Positions 35,715 through 44,214 of a stretch of 64,000 nt of DNA are shown in pieces; the stretch's first letter is position 1; every line of letters begins with the position of its first letter. Origin of the DNA: JALSHZ01 sp964614535 (lineage in GTDB: Bacteria > Pseudomonadota > Gammaproteobacteria > UWMA-0217); assembly GCA_964614535.1 (NCBI GenBank), contig CAZTOZ010000013.1:1-64000 (forward strand), given 5' to 3'. The translations under genes and the position numbers were made by a program. The notes beneath the pieces are model-generated. The model saw only the letters and a list, made by a program, of their open reading frames with translations, was not told where the DNA came from and searched no databases.

Positions 35715-37048
35715 GCATCAAGAACGTCCTCGTCATCGACGACGAACCCGATATCCGGGAGCTGCTGGACATCACGCTGGCGCGGATGGGCCTCGACTCC
35801 ACCACCACCGCCACCGTGGCCGAGGCGCTGGCCGCGCTCGACGCCCGCTGCTTCGACCTCTGCCTCACCGACATGCGGCTACCCGACGGCGACGGGCTGG
35901 CCATCGTCAAATATATCCAGAAACACTATCCCGACCTGCCGGTGGCCGTCATCACCGCCCACGGCAACGTCGAGGCCGCGGTCGAGGCACTCAAGTCCGG
36001 CGCCTTCGACTTCGTCTCCAAGCCGGTCGATCTGCAGATGCTGCGCAGCCTGATCGAAACAGCGCTGAAACTCCGCCCCGATTCACCGACGGGGCAGACA
36101 TCGGACCCCGCCACGATGCTGCTGGGGGAATCGGCCGTCATGGAGAGGCTGCGCGGGATGATCGCCAAGCTGGCCCGCAGCCAGGCACCGGTCTTCATTC
36201 AGGGCGAATCGGGCACTGGCAAGGAGCTGGTGGCGCGGGAGATCCACCGCGCCGGGCCGCGCGCCAGCCAGCCGTTCATCGCGGTCAACTGCGGCGCCAT
36301 CCCGTCGGAGCTGATGGAGAGCGAGTTCTTCGGCCACAAGAAGGGGAGCTTTACCGGCGCCATCGCCGACAAGGAGGGACTGTTCGCGGCGGCCGAAGGC
36401 GGCACGCTGTTTCTCGACGAAGTGGCCGACCTGCCACTGAACATGCAGGTCAAGCTGCTGCGGGCCATTCAGGAACGCGCCATCAAGCCGATCGGTGAGC
36501 AGCAGGAGAAGCCGGTGGACGTGCGCATTCTGTCGGCCAGCCACAAGAATCTGCTCGACGAGGTGGCCGCCGGCCGCTTCCGTCAAGATCTCTTCTATCG
36601 CCTCAACGTCATCGAATTGCAGGTGCCGCCATTGCGGCAGCGCCGCGAAGACATCGAGACCCTGGCCAGCCATTTTCTCCGGCGCATCGCAGAGCAGTGG
36701 GGAACCCCCGTGGCACGTCTCTCGCCGGCAGCGCTGGCAAGGCTGCAAGGCTATGATTTTCCAGGCAACGTCCGCGAACTGGAGAACATCCTGGAGCGGG
36801 CCTGTACCCTCTCCGACAGCGACACCATCGACGCCGACGACATCGAACTGCCCGAGCAGCGCCACGCATCGACCACCCGGCCCGCGCTGGCGGGCGAGAC
36901 ACTCTCCGATTCACTGGCCAGCCAGGAGAAGGCCGCCATCCTGCAGGCGCTGGAAGAGACCCGCTGGAACAAGACCGCCGCGGCCAGGAAACTGGGCATG
37001 ACGTTGCGGCAGCTACGCTACCGATTGAGCAAGTTTGACATCGATTGA
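35711..37048 (+). CDS. pilR: Sigma54-dependent response regulator PilR
   Basis: A 445-residue NtrC-type regulator. The receiver domain has phosphoacceptor D54 (LTDMRLPDGDG). The AAA+ domain has Walker A GESGTGKELVAREIH, the sigma54-contacting GSFTGA loop (GAFTGA variant with Ser at position 2) and DEVADLPLNMQ. A Fis-type helix-turn-helix closes the protein (WNKTAAARKLGMTLRQLRYR). It should activate pilA transcription from a sigma54 promoter. Coupled to pilS. Confidence 0.95.
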   Translation: MSIKNVLVIDDEPDIRELLDITLARMGLDSTTTATVAEALAALDARCFDLCLTDMRLPDGDGLAIVKYIQKHYPDLPVAVITAHGNVEAAVEALKSGAFDFVSKPVDLQMLRSLIETALKLRPDSPTGQTSDPATMLLGESAVMERLRGMIAKLARSQAPVFIQGESGTGKELVAREIHRAGPRASQPFIAVNCGAIPSELMESEFFGHKKGSFTGAIADKEGLFAAAEGGTLFLDEVADLPLNMQVKLLRAIQERAIKPIGEQQEKPVDVRILSASHKNLLDEVAAGRFRQDLFYRLNVIELQVPPLRQRREDIETLASHFLRRIAEQWGTPVARLSPAALARLQGYDFPGNVRELENILERACTLSDSDTIDADDIELPEQRHASTTRPALAGETLSDSLASQEKAAILQALEETRWNKTAAARKLGMTLRQLRYRLSKFDID

Positions 37049-37049
37049 C

Positions 37050-37081
37050 GACAGAAACTGACATTTTTGTCAGTTTCTGTC
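37050..37081. promoter_or_regulatory. Perfect 14-bp inverted repeat between pilR and pilA
   Basis: GACAGAAACTGACA and its exact complement TGTCAGTTTCTGTC are separated by TTTT, starting two bases after the pilR stop. The repeat contains four TGTC/GACA motifs, the core reported for PilR sites in Pseudomonas, and its centre lies about 200 bases upstream of the pilA sigma54-like element, a normal distance for an enhancer. It could instead be a terminator for pilSR, although no T run follows the second arm. Confidence 0.6.
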
Positions 37082-37262
37082 ACCAAAAGCGGGGCCGGCC
37101 CGAGCATCCCCTGCCGCCGGCAGGTCGCGCACGACCATTCTCCCCCCTTGGCCATGCCATTCGTCGGCCGGCGGGCTCCCCGCAAAATCAACCGGTTAGA
37201 TCCCGGTGGCGCCGTTCGTCCACGCATCTGCCGGCGCTGACGATCCGGGCACCCGCCGCCGC

Positions 37263-37278
37263 TGGCACGCTATATGTA
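37263..37278 (+). promoter_or_regulatory. Sigma54-like promoter element of pilA
   Basis: TGGCAC-GCTAT-ATGTA has a perfect -24 box at correct spacing from a -12 box that keeps the central TG but has T instead of the usual C of TTGCA. It lies 72 bases before the pilA ATG, in the expected position for a PilR-dependent promoter. Confidence 0.5.
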
Positions 37279-37349
37279 TGCTACCCTCGTGTTGAAACAC
37301 AGCCTGCAAAGCTGAAACACGTAACACCACAAGACTGGAGTCCAATAAC

Positions 37350-37844
37350 ATGAAAAAGGCACAACAAGGTTTCACCCTCATCGAATTGATGATCGTCGTC
37401 GCGATCATCGGCATCCTGGCCGCCGTCGCCCTGCCGGCCTACCAGGACTATGTCGCCAAATCGAAGATCACCAGCATCGTTGCGACCGCCTCTTCCGGCA
37501 AGTCGGCGATGTTCGATCGCTATTCCGAGCTTGGTGAGATGCCGGACGTCGCCGGTGCCGCCAACAACGCCATCGACGAAGCCGGTTCCACCACCGAAGG
37601 CTTCTACAACACCATGAGCGGCTTGTCCTATCAGTCCGCGGTTGCCTACGCACGTGGCGCCAACGCCGCTGGCACGGCCAACGCCAAAGGCACTTTCACC
37701 GTGACCCTGGCCGGCATCAATGCCAACGTGAATGGCAAGACCCTGGCGTTCTCCTATGAGGACGATGGCGGTGAGCTGAAGTTCGACTGCGCTGTGCCCA
37801 ATAATGACATTCCCGACAAGTATCTGCCCGCGCAGTGTCAGTAA
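37350..37844 (+). CDS. pilA: Type IV major pilin PilA
   Basis: A 164-residue prepilin. Leader MKKAQQG is cleaved before F, with the essential Glu5 in FTLIELMIVVAIIGILAAVALP, the hydrophobic helix that packs the fibre core. The globular part ends with a disulphide D-region (Cys147 and Cys163, FDCAVP to PAQCQ). PilD processes it, and PilB and PilC assemble it. GGAGTCC precedes the start. Followed by a strong terminator, consistent with high expression as a single gene. Confidence 0.96.
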   Translation: MKKAQQGFTLIELMIVVAIIGILAAVALPAYQDYVAKSKITSIVATASSGKSAMFDRYSELGEMPDVAGAANNAIDEAGSTTEGFYNTMSGLSYQSAVAYARGANAAGTANAKGTFTVTLAGINANVNGKTLAFSYEDDGGELKFDCAVPNNDIPDKYLPAQCQ

Positions 37845-37866
37845 TCCGGACGACTTGCACGACACG

Positions 37867-37897
37867 AAAGGCCCCGCTTGCGGGGCTTTTCTTTTTC
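37867..37897 (+). terminator. Intrinsic terminator of pilA
   Basis: A GCCCCG-CTTG-CGGGGC stem is followed by TTTTCTTTTTCT, 26 bases after the pilA stop. It isolates pilA from pilB. Confidence 0.92.
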
Positions 37898-38037
37898 TCC
37901 TGTCGGACTTGTCACACCGCTTCCCCGGTGATTGTGGTATGTTGTTGATCCTTTGATCAATTTCTTCAGATTCCATCCCGCCTGTCTCGTTGAAACAATC
38001 CGGCCCAGCGGAACACAACAGGAGTGGTTCCAGCACG

Positions 38038-39771
38038 ATGAGTTCAGCAACCTCCATCAACAATCCCCCCACCGCCACCCTCGCCATCAACGGTCTGCTG
38101 CGCCGACTATTGGCCGAGCGCGTCATCTCCAAGACCCAGGCCATCGACACCCAGGCACTGGCGTCGAAAAGCGGCAAGCCATTGATCCGGGTGCTGCTGG
38201 ACGAGTCCATCGCCACCCCCCTGCAGGTGGCCCGCGCCAGCGCCGAGGAGTTCGGTTTTCCGATGCTCGACCTGGCCGCCTTCGACCCGGAGGCCCTGCC
38301 CTCGGAGCTGATCGATGAGGAGCTGCTGACCAAGCACCATGCGCTACCGCTGATCAAGCGCAGCAACCGCATCTACGTGGCGATCTCCGACCCGATGAAC
38401 GTCACCGCGCTGGACGAACTGAAGTTCAAGACCGGCCTCACCGCCGAGGCCATCATCGTCGAGGACGACAAGCTGACGGCGATGCTCAAACAGGTACTGG
38501 AGAACGCCGCGAACGACTGGGCCAGCGACGGACTCGAAGACGATCTGGAGGAGCTTCAGGTCGGCCTCGACGACACCCAGATCCAGCAGGCAGCCACCAC
38601 CGAGATCGACGACACGCCGGTGGTACGCTTCGTCAACAGCACGCTGCTCAATGCCATTCGCCGTGGCGCCTCGGACATCCATTTCGAAATCTACGAAAAG
38701 GTCTTTCGCGTGCGCTACCGTCTCGACGGCGTGCTGCAGGAGATCACCAAGGCGCCCCACAACATCGCGCCACGGGTGATCGCCCGGATCAAGGTGATGT
38801 CGCGGATGGACATCTCCGAGCGGCGCATTCCGCAGGACGGCCGCATCAAGCTGAAGATCTCCGACAAGCGCGCCATCGACTTCCGGGTCAACACCTGCCC
38901 GACGCTCTACGGCGAGAAAATCGTGCTGCGGATTCTCGATCCCAACAGCGCCAAGCTGGGAATCGATGCGCTCGGCTACGACGACGAACAGAAAAAGCTC
39001 TATCTCGATGCCCTCTCCAAGCCCTACGGCATGATTCTGGTCACCGGCCCGACCGGCAGCGGCAAGACGGTCTCCCTCTATACCGGCCTCAATATCCTCA
39101 ACACCCCCGACCGCAATATCTCCACCGCCGAGGACCCGGCCGAGATCAACATGATGGGGGTCAACCAGGTCAACGTGAATCCCAAGGTGGGACTCACCTT
39201 CGCCAACGCATTGCGCGCCTTTCTACGGCAGGACCCGGACGTCATCATGGTCGGCGAAATACGGGATCTGGAGACGGCCGAGATCGCGATCAAGGCGGCA
39301 CAGACTGGCCACCTGGTACTTTCGACACTGCACACCAACGACGCACCGCAGACGCTGACGCGTCTTGCCAACATGGGCGTTCCTCCTTACAACATCGCCT
39401 CCTCCGTCTCGCTGATCATCGCCCAGCGGCTGGCGCGCAAGCTCTGCGACCACTGCAAGGAGACCCACGACGTACCCAGGGAAGTGCTGTTGGCCGAAGG
39501 GTTTTCCGACGAGGAAATCGGCAATTTTTCCATTTATCGCGCGGTGGGCTGTGACAAGTGTACTGGCGGCTACAAGGGGCGGGTTGGTATTTTCCAAGTG
39601 ATGCCCATATCGGAAGAGATGGGCCGGATCATCATGGAAGGAGGCAACTCGATGCAGCTGGCGGAACAGGCCAAGAAAGAGGGGATCAAGGATCTTCGCG
39701 ACTCCGGGCTCGACAAGGTTCGCGCCGGTCTGATCAGTCTGGAAGAACTCAACCGCGTCACCAAGGACTAG
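38038..39771 (+). CDS. pilB: Type IV pilus assembly ATPase PilB
   Basis: A 577-residue secretion ATPase. N-terminal GspE/PilB domain (LPSELIDEELLTKHHALPL), then the ATPase with Walker A GPTGSGKTVSLYTGL, Asp box, Walker B-like DPDVIMVGEIRD, the His box HLVLSTLHTNDAPQTL, and a C-terminal tetracysteine zinc site (CDHCKE and CDKCTGGYKGR). It powers pilus extension. Start at 38038 (MSSATSINNPP); AGGAG lies 12 bases upstream. No MshE-type c-di-GMP motif was evident in the N-terminus by eye. Confidence 0.95.
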   Translation: MSSATSINNPPTATLAINGLLRRLLAERVISKTQAIDTQALASKSGKPLIRVLLDESIATPLQVARASAEEFGFPMLDLAAFDPEALPSELIDEELLTKHHALPLIKRSNRIYVAISDPMNVTALDELKFKTGLTAEAIIVEDDKLTAMLKQVLENAANDWASDGLEDDLEELQVGLDDTQIQQAATTEIDDTPVVRFVNSTLLNAIRRGASDIHFEIYEKVFRVRYRLDGVLQEITKAPHNIAPRVIARIKVMSRMDISERRIPQDGRIKLKISDKRAIDFRVNTCPTLYGEKIVLRILDPNSAKLGIDALGYDDEQKKLYLDALSKPYGMILVTGPTGSGKTVSLYTGLNILNTPDRNISTAEDPAEINMMGVNQVNVNPKVGLTFANALRAFLRQDPDVIMVGEIRDLETAEIAIKAAQTGHLVLSTLHTNDAPQTLTRLANMGVPPYNIASSVSLIIAQRLARKLCDHCKETHDVPREVLLAEGFSDEEIGNFSIYRAVGCDKCTGGYKGRVGIFQVMPISEEMGRIIMEGGNSMQLAEQAKKEGIKDLRDSGLDKVRAGLISLEELNRVTKD

Positions 39772-39780
39772 CCCGAAGAA

Positions 39781-40995
39781 ATGGCAGCAAAAGCAGAGAA
39801 AGTGGTCTTCGTCTGGGAAGGCATCAACAGCGGTGGCGAGCGTGTCCGCGGCGAATCGCTCGGGGTGTCCGAGATGCTCGTCAAGGCCGACCTGCGCCGC
39901 CAGGGCATCAAGACGATCAAGCTGAAGAAAAAGCCCAAACCGCTGTTCCGCAAGAAGAAAAAGATCACCGGCGGCGACATTGCCGGTTTTGCCCGCCAAC
40001 TCGCCACGATGATCACCGCTGGCGTGCCGATGGTGCAGTCACTGGACATCATCGCCAAGGGCCATGAAAACCCGGCGATGGAAGAGCTGGTCACCGCCAT
40101 CAAGAACAACGTCGAGGCCGGTAACAGCCTGGCCGATTCGCTGGCGCAGCATCCGCGCCACTTCGACGACCTGTTCGTCAGCCTGGTGGAGGCCGGGGAG
40201 CAGTCCGGGTCGCTGGAATCGCTGCTCGACAAGATCGCCACCTACAAGGAGAAGACCGAGGCCATCAAGGCAAAGATCAAGAAAGCGATGTTCTATCCCA
40301 TCTCGGTATTGGTCATCGCCTTCATCGTCTCCGCGATTCTGCTGATCTTCGTGGTGCCGACCTTCGAGGATCTGTTCAAGGACTTCGGCGCCGACCTGCC
40401 GGCCTTCACCACCTTCGTCATCAATCTGTCGAAATTCATGCAGGCTTGGTGGTGGGTGATATTCGGCGCCATCGCCATCGCCTTCTGGGCCTTTGTGTTC
40501 GTCCACCGGCGCTCGGAGGCATTTCGCGACGGCGTCGACCGTTTTCTGCTCAAGCTCCCGGTATTCGGCCCGGTATTCGAAAAATCGGCCATCGCCCGCT
40601 TCGCCCGGACGCTGGCCACGATGTTCGCCGCCGGCGTGCCGCTGGTGGAGGCGCTCAACTCCGTTGCCGGCGCCACCGGCAATGCCGTCTATCAGAAGGC
40701 GACGTTGCAGATCCGTGACGACACCACCACGGGCATGCAGATTCAGCAGTCGATCCGCAACACCGGCGTATTTCCCAACATGGTCGTGCAGATGGTCGCC
40801 ATCGGCGAGGAGTCGGGCTCGCTCGACCACATGCTGTCGAAGGTGGCCGACTTCTACGAGGAGGAGGTGGACAACATGGTGGACAGCCTCAGCAGCATGC
40901 TGGAGCCGTTGATCATGGCCATCCTCGGCGTGCTGATCGGCGGCCTGGTGGTCGCCATGTACCTGCCGATCTTCAAGCTCGGCGCGGTCATCTGA
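39781..40995 (+). CDS. pilC: Type IV pilus inner-membrane platform protein PilC
   Basis: A 404-residue protein with two tandem GspF/T2SF domains (FARQLATMITAGVPMVQSLDII and FARTLATMFAAGVPLVEALNSV) and three hydrophobic helices (SVLVIAFIVSAILLIFVVP, VIFGAIAIAFWAFVFV, LIMAILGVLIGGLVVAMYLPIF). It couples PilB movement to pilin insertion. It lies nine bases after pilB. Confidence 0.96.
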   Translation: MAAKAEKVVFVWEGINSGGERVRGESLGVSEMLVKADLRRQGIKTIKLKKKPKPLFRKKKKITGGDIAGFARQLATMITAGVPMVQSLDIIAKGHENPAMEELVTAIKNNVEAGNSLADSLAQHPRHFDDLFVSLVEAGEQSGSLESLLDKIATYKEKTEAIKAKIKKAMFYPISVLVIAFIVSAILLIFVVPTFEDLFKDFGADLPAFTTFVINLSKFMQAWWWVIFGAIAIAFWAFVFVHRRSEAFRDGVDRFLLKLPVFGPVFEKSAIARFARTLATMFAAGVPLVEALNSVAGATGNAVYQKATLQIRDDTTTGMQIQQSIRNTGVFPNMVVQMVAIGEESGSLDHMLSKVADFYEEEVDNMVDSLSSMLEPLIMAILGVLIGGLVVAMYLPIFKLGAVI

Positions 40996-41014
40996 TCCCG
41001 CGCCGCCGCAACCG

Positions 41015-41878
41015 ATGATGCAACTGCTCTCCAGCTCGCCGCTGGCTTCGATCGTCGTCTGCGGCATCCTCGGGCTGTTGGTGGGCAGCTTTCTCAATGT
41101 CGTCGTCTACCGCCTGCCGGTGATGCTGGAGAGGCGGTGGCGTGCCGACTGCCAGGAGACGGCGGACATCGAGGCCGACAACGGCGAGAGATTCAACCTG
41201 GTGACGCCCGCCTCCACCTGCCCCCACTGCGGGCATCGCATCCGTCCCTGGGAGAACATCCCCGTGGTCAGCTACCTGCTGCTGCGCGGGCGTTGTGTCG
41301 ATTGCAAGACCCCCATCTCCGCGCAGTATCCGCTGGTGGAACTGGCCACCGGCCTGCTTTCCGCGGTCGCTGCCTGGCAGTTGGGATTTGGCTGGCCGCT
41401 GCTGGCCGCGCTGGTGTTCACCTGGACGCTGATCGCGCTGACCGCCATCGACTACAACACACAGCTGCTGCCCGACGACCTGACACTGCCGCTGCTCTGG
41501 CTGGGCCTGCTGGTCAATACGGGCGGTCTCTTTGCAACGCCGGTCAGCGCCATCTGGGGAGCGGCTGTCGGCTATCTATCGCTGTGGCTGGTCTATCATC
41601 TGTTCAGACTGGCCACCGGAAAGGAAGGGATGGGCTATGGCGACTTCAAACTGCTGGCCGCCATCGGCGCCTGGTGCGGCTGGCAGGTACTGCCGCTGAC
41701 GATCATTCTCTCGTCGGTGATCGGCGCCACGGTCGGGATCATCCTGATCCTGCTGCGCCGCCAACAGCGCGGCACCCCGATCCCGTTCGGTCCGTTCCTG
41801 GCCGGCGCCGGCTGGATCAGCCTGTTCTGGGGCGATGTGCTGATGCAGGCCTGGCTGCGCCTTTCGATGCCCGGCTGA
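41015..41878 (+). CDS. pilD: Prepilin peptidase/N-methyltransferase PilD
   Basis: A 287-residue membrane enzyme. GSFLNVVVYRLPVMLERRW is followed by the cytoplasmic zinc-binding pair CPHCGHRI and CVDCKTPI, then the aspartyl protease motifs ALTAIDYNTQLLPDDLTLP and GYGDFKLLAAIG. It cleaves the pilin leader and methylates the new N-terminus. Two adjacent ATG codons are possible starts. Followed closely by coaE. Confidence 0.96.
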   Translation: MMQLLSSSPLASIVVCGILGLLVGSFLNVVVYRLPVMLERRWRADCQETADIEADNGERFNLVTPASTCPHCGHRIRPWENIPVVSYLLLRGRCVDCKTPISAQYPLVELATGLLSAVAAWQLGFGWPLLAALVFTWTLIALTAIDYNTQLLPDDLTLPLLWLGLLVNTGGLFATPVSAIWGAAVGYLSLWLVYHLFRLATGKEGMGYGDFKLLAAIGAWCGWQVLPLTIILSSVIGATVGIILILLRRQQRGTPIPFGPFLAGAGWISLFWGDVLMQAWLRLSMPG

Positions 41879-41882
41879 GACG

Positions 41883-42488
41883 ATGAAATCGATCGGGCTG
41901 ACGGGCGGCATCGGCTCCGGCAAGACGCTGGTGGCACGAATGTTCGCCGATCTCGGCGTGCCAGTGATCGATGCCGACCAGATCGCCCATGCGCTGACGA
42001 CGCCGGGAAGCACCGCCTGCCGCCGGATCGAAGAGACCTTTGGCAGTGATTTCTTCGACGCCGACGGCTCACTCGACCGCCGCCGACTGCGCAATGTGGT
42101 GTTCGACGACCCCGCCGCATTGCAACGGCTGGAAGCCATCCTCCATCCCCTGATCCGCGAACGCATCGTGGCGGCGATCACGGATCTGGCCACGCAACGA
42201 CACGACTACTGCATCGTTTCCATCCCGTTGCTGATCGAGACCGGGATGACGGATCTGGTCGATCACATCGTCGTCGTCGACGTTCCCGAACACGTGCAGA
42301 TCGCCCGCGTCATCCGGCGGGACGGGGTCTCGGCGGAAGAGGCACGGAAGATTCTCGACCGCCAGGCCAACCGCACCCAGCGGTTGGCAGCCGCCGATTT
42401 CGTCATCGACAACAGCGGCAGCATCGAACGAACCCGCGACAGCGTCGGCCGGCTCGACGCACGGCTTCGAGCTTTGATAACCTCGTGA
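41883..42488 (+). CDS. coaE: Dephospho-CoA kinase
   Basis: A 201-residue P-loop kinase with Walker A GGIGSGKT (residues 8-15), DADQIAHALTTPGS, and LHPLIRERIV. It makes the last step of coenzyme A synthesis. The pilD-coaE-zapD order is conserved in gammaproteobacteria; the start is four bases after the pilD stop. Confidence 0.97.
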   Translation: MKSIGLTGGIGSGKTLVARMFADLGVPVIDADQIAHALTTPGSTACRRIEETFGSDFFDADGSLDRRRLRNVVFDDPAALQRLEAILHPLIRERIVAAITDLATQRHDYCIVSIPLLIETGMTDLVDHIVVVDVPEHVQIARVIRRDGVSAEEARKILDRQANRTQRLAAADFVIDNSGSIERTRDSVGRLDARLRALITS

Positions 42489-42513
42489 TCCCGCAGCAAG
42501 GCGACCCCCTCCC

Positions 42514-43278
42514 GTGACCAACGCGACCTGCTACGAACAACCCCTGAGCAAACCGATCCGGCTGTTCCTGCGCTATGAGCAGTTGATGGAGCGGTTCCAA
42601 TGGACACTGGAACAGCCGGCCCCCGGCGCCGCCCACGCCGCAATGGTCGCGCTGCTCGATCTGTACCAGCACAGCATGCACGTCGATCTCAAGGCCGAGG
42701 CCCTGCGGGAGATCGACCGCCTCGGCAAACGTCTGGAAGATGGCAACCGAGCCTTCGCCGATCAGTGCATCGAGAGGATCGAGGCACTCCAGTCGGACGG
42801 CGTCAGGCAGATCAACGGCATTCACGGCCAGCTGGGAGCGCAGCTGCGAAACCACCATTTCTTCAACCTGATCCGCCAGCGGATATTGATGCCCGGCGGG
42901 ATCAACTCCTTCGATCTGCCGGTCTACCATTTCTGGCTCTCCCAGCCCCATGAGGAGCGGGCGGCCTTGCTACGCGAATGGGCCGATGCCTACTTCCGCT
43001 ATCACGAGGTGGTACGCCAGATCCTGGCGATCACCCGTAACAATCACCGCACCGAATCCTACGTGGCCGAACAGGGCTATTTCGAGCAGATGCTGGCGCC
43101 GACCGATTCGATCCAGCTGCTCCAGATCTGCGTGCCCAAAACGCAGAGCTGCTACCCGGAAGTGAGTTCGGGCCGCCAGCGCTTCAGCATCCGCTTCTTC
43201 GACCCGAAGGATCTGTCGGATCGCCCGGGGCAGACCAAGGAGAGCGTCCCGTTCGAGATCCGCTTCTGCGGCCTCTGA
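42514..43278 (+). CDS. zapD: Cell division protein ZapD (YacF)
   Basis: A 254-residue protein beginning YEQPLSKPIRLFLRYEQLMERF, followed by an all-helical part and then a beta-rich C-terminus (QRFSIRFFDPKDLSDRPG, VPFEIRFCGL). ZapD cross-links FtsZ filaments and helps the Z-ring condense. It starts with GTG. Its last ~95 bases overlap the 3' end of the Nudix-ThiE gene on the other strand. Confidence 0.94.
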   Translation: MTNATCYEQPLSKPIRLFLRYEQLMERFQWTLEQPAPGAAHAAMVALLDLYQHSMHVDLKAEALREIDRLGKRLEDGNRAFADQCIERIEALQSDGVRQINGIHGQLGAQLRNHHFFNLIRQRILMPGGINSFDLPVYHFWLSQPHEERAALLREWADAYFRYHEVVRQILAITRNNHRTESYVAEQGYFEQMLAPTDSIQLLQICVPKTQSCYPEVSSGRQRFSIRFFDPKDLSDRPGQTKESVPFEIRFCGL

Positions 43279-44212
43279 CGTCCGGCCACAGCCCACCGAT
43301 CGCCGCAATCCCCTGCGCCCCGCACCGCCAGGCGCGCGGCAGCAGCGAGCGATCCATCCCGCCCAGCGCATAGACCGGCATGGTGGCCTCCCGGACCCAG
43401 GCGGCAAAACGATCCCAGCCGAGCGGCTTCGCCGCCGGATGGGTGGTGGTCGCCAACACCGGGGAGAGCAGCGCATAACGGGCACCGACGGCGGCGGCTC
43501 GCGCCAGCTCCGCCGGATCGTGGCACGAAGCCGACAGTTCGATACCGTCCAAGGGGTGGTCGAGCGCGTGCAGCCGCCGTGCGCTCAAATGCAGGCCTGC
43601 GGCCCCGAAGCGGATCACTTCGTCGGCCGTGGAGGTGAGCACCAATCGGGTCATCAACGCCGGATGGCGTTCCGCCAGGGTGGCCACCACCCGGGTATAG
43701 GCACCGGCATCCAGTGCCGGCAGCCGCAGGTGGATGCGGCAGTCCGACGCGGCCAGGGCCGTCAACCGCTGCTCGAAACCAGCCTGCTCCAGCGCATCGG
43801 GCGGGGTGATGGCAATGAGGCTCGGCAGCTCGGTGGCGCTGACGATCGGACCATTGGCGGCCGGAAACGACAAATGCCGCAACTCGTCCACCCGGAACCA
43901 GCCGGTCTGCTGGCCTTCCCTGCCCGACGGTTCGCCGCGCCAGCGGCTGACCCGCCAGACATCGAGGAAGACGTCGAGATCGGGATAGCGCCACGGCACT
44001 TGAATCAATGGCCGATAGTCCAGTGGCGTGATGCCCAGCTCCTCGGCCAGCTCGCGCGCCAGCGCCGCTGTCACACTCTCGCCCGGCTCCACCTTGCCGC
44101 CGGGAAACTCCCACTTGCCTCCCTGGTGTGCCGCCGCGTGGCGGCGGCTGAGCAGAATCCGGCCGTCGTCAGCGACGATGACGGCGGCCACCACAAGGAG
44201 CGGGCCGGCCAT
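43184..44212 (-). CDS. Nudix hydrolase-thiamine phosphate synthase-like fusion
   Basis: A 342-residue protein. Residues ~1-135 are MutT-type Nudix, with the box GGKVEPGESVTAALARELAEELG at 38-60. Residues ~150-310 resemble ThiE/TenI (LRLPALDAGAYTRVVATLAE, RFGAAGLHLSARRL, ELSASCHDPAELARAAAVGARYALLSPV, PVYALGGM). This MutT-ThiE fusion is known in gammaproteobacteria and is presumed to clean the nucleotide pool, with a ThiE-like domain of unclear activity. After GIAAIGGLWP the frame runs ~35 more residues of arginine- and glycine-rich sequence into the end of zapD, probably a lost stop. Starts two bases after argJ. Confidence 0.88.
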   Translation of the reverse strand: MAGPLLVVAAVIVADDGRILLSRRHAAAHQGGKWEFPGGKVEPGESVTAALARELAEELGITPLDYRPLIQVPWRYPDLDVFLDVWRVSRWRGEPSGREGQQTGWFRVDELRHLSFPAANGPIVSATELPSLIAITPPDALEQAGFEQRLTALAASDCRIHLRLPALDAGAYTRVVATLAERHPALMTRLVLTSTADEVIRFGAAGLHLSARRLHALDHPLDGIELSASCHDPAELARAAAVGARYALLSPVLATTTHPAAKPLGWDRFAAWVREATMPVYALGGMDRSLLPRAWRCGAQGIAAIGGLWPDVRGRRSGSRTGRSPWSAPGDPTDPSGRRSGC

Positions 44213-44214
44213 CG

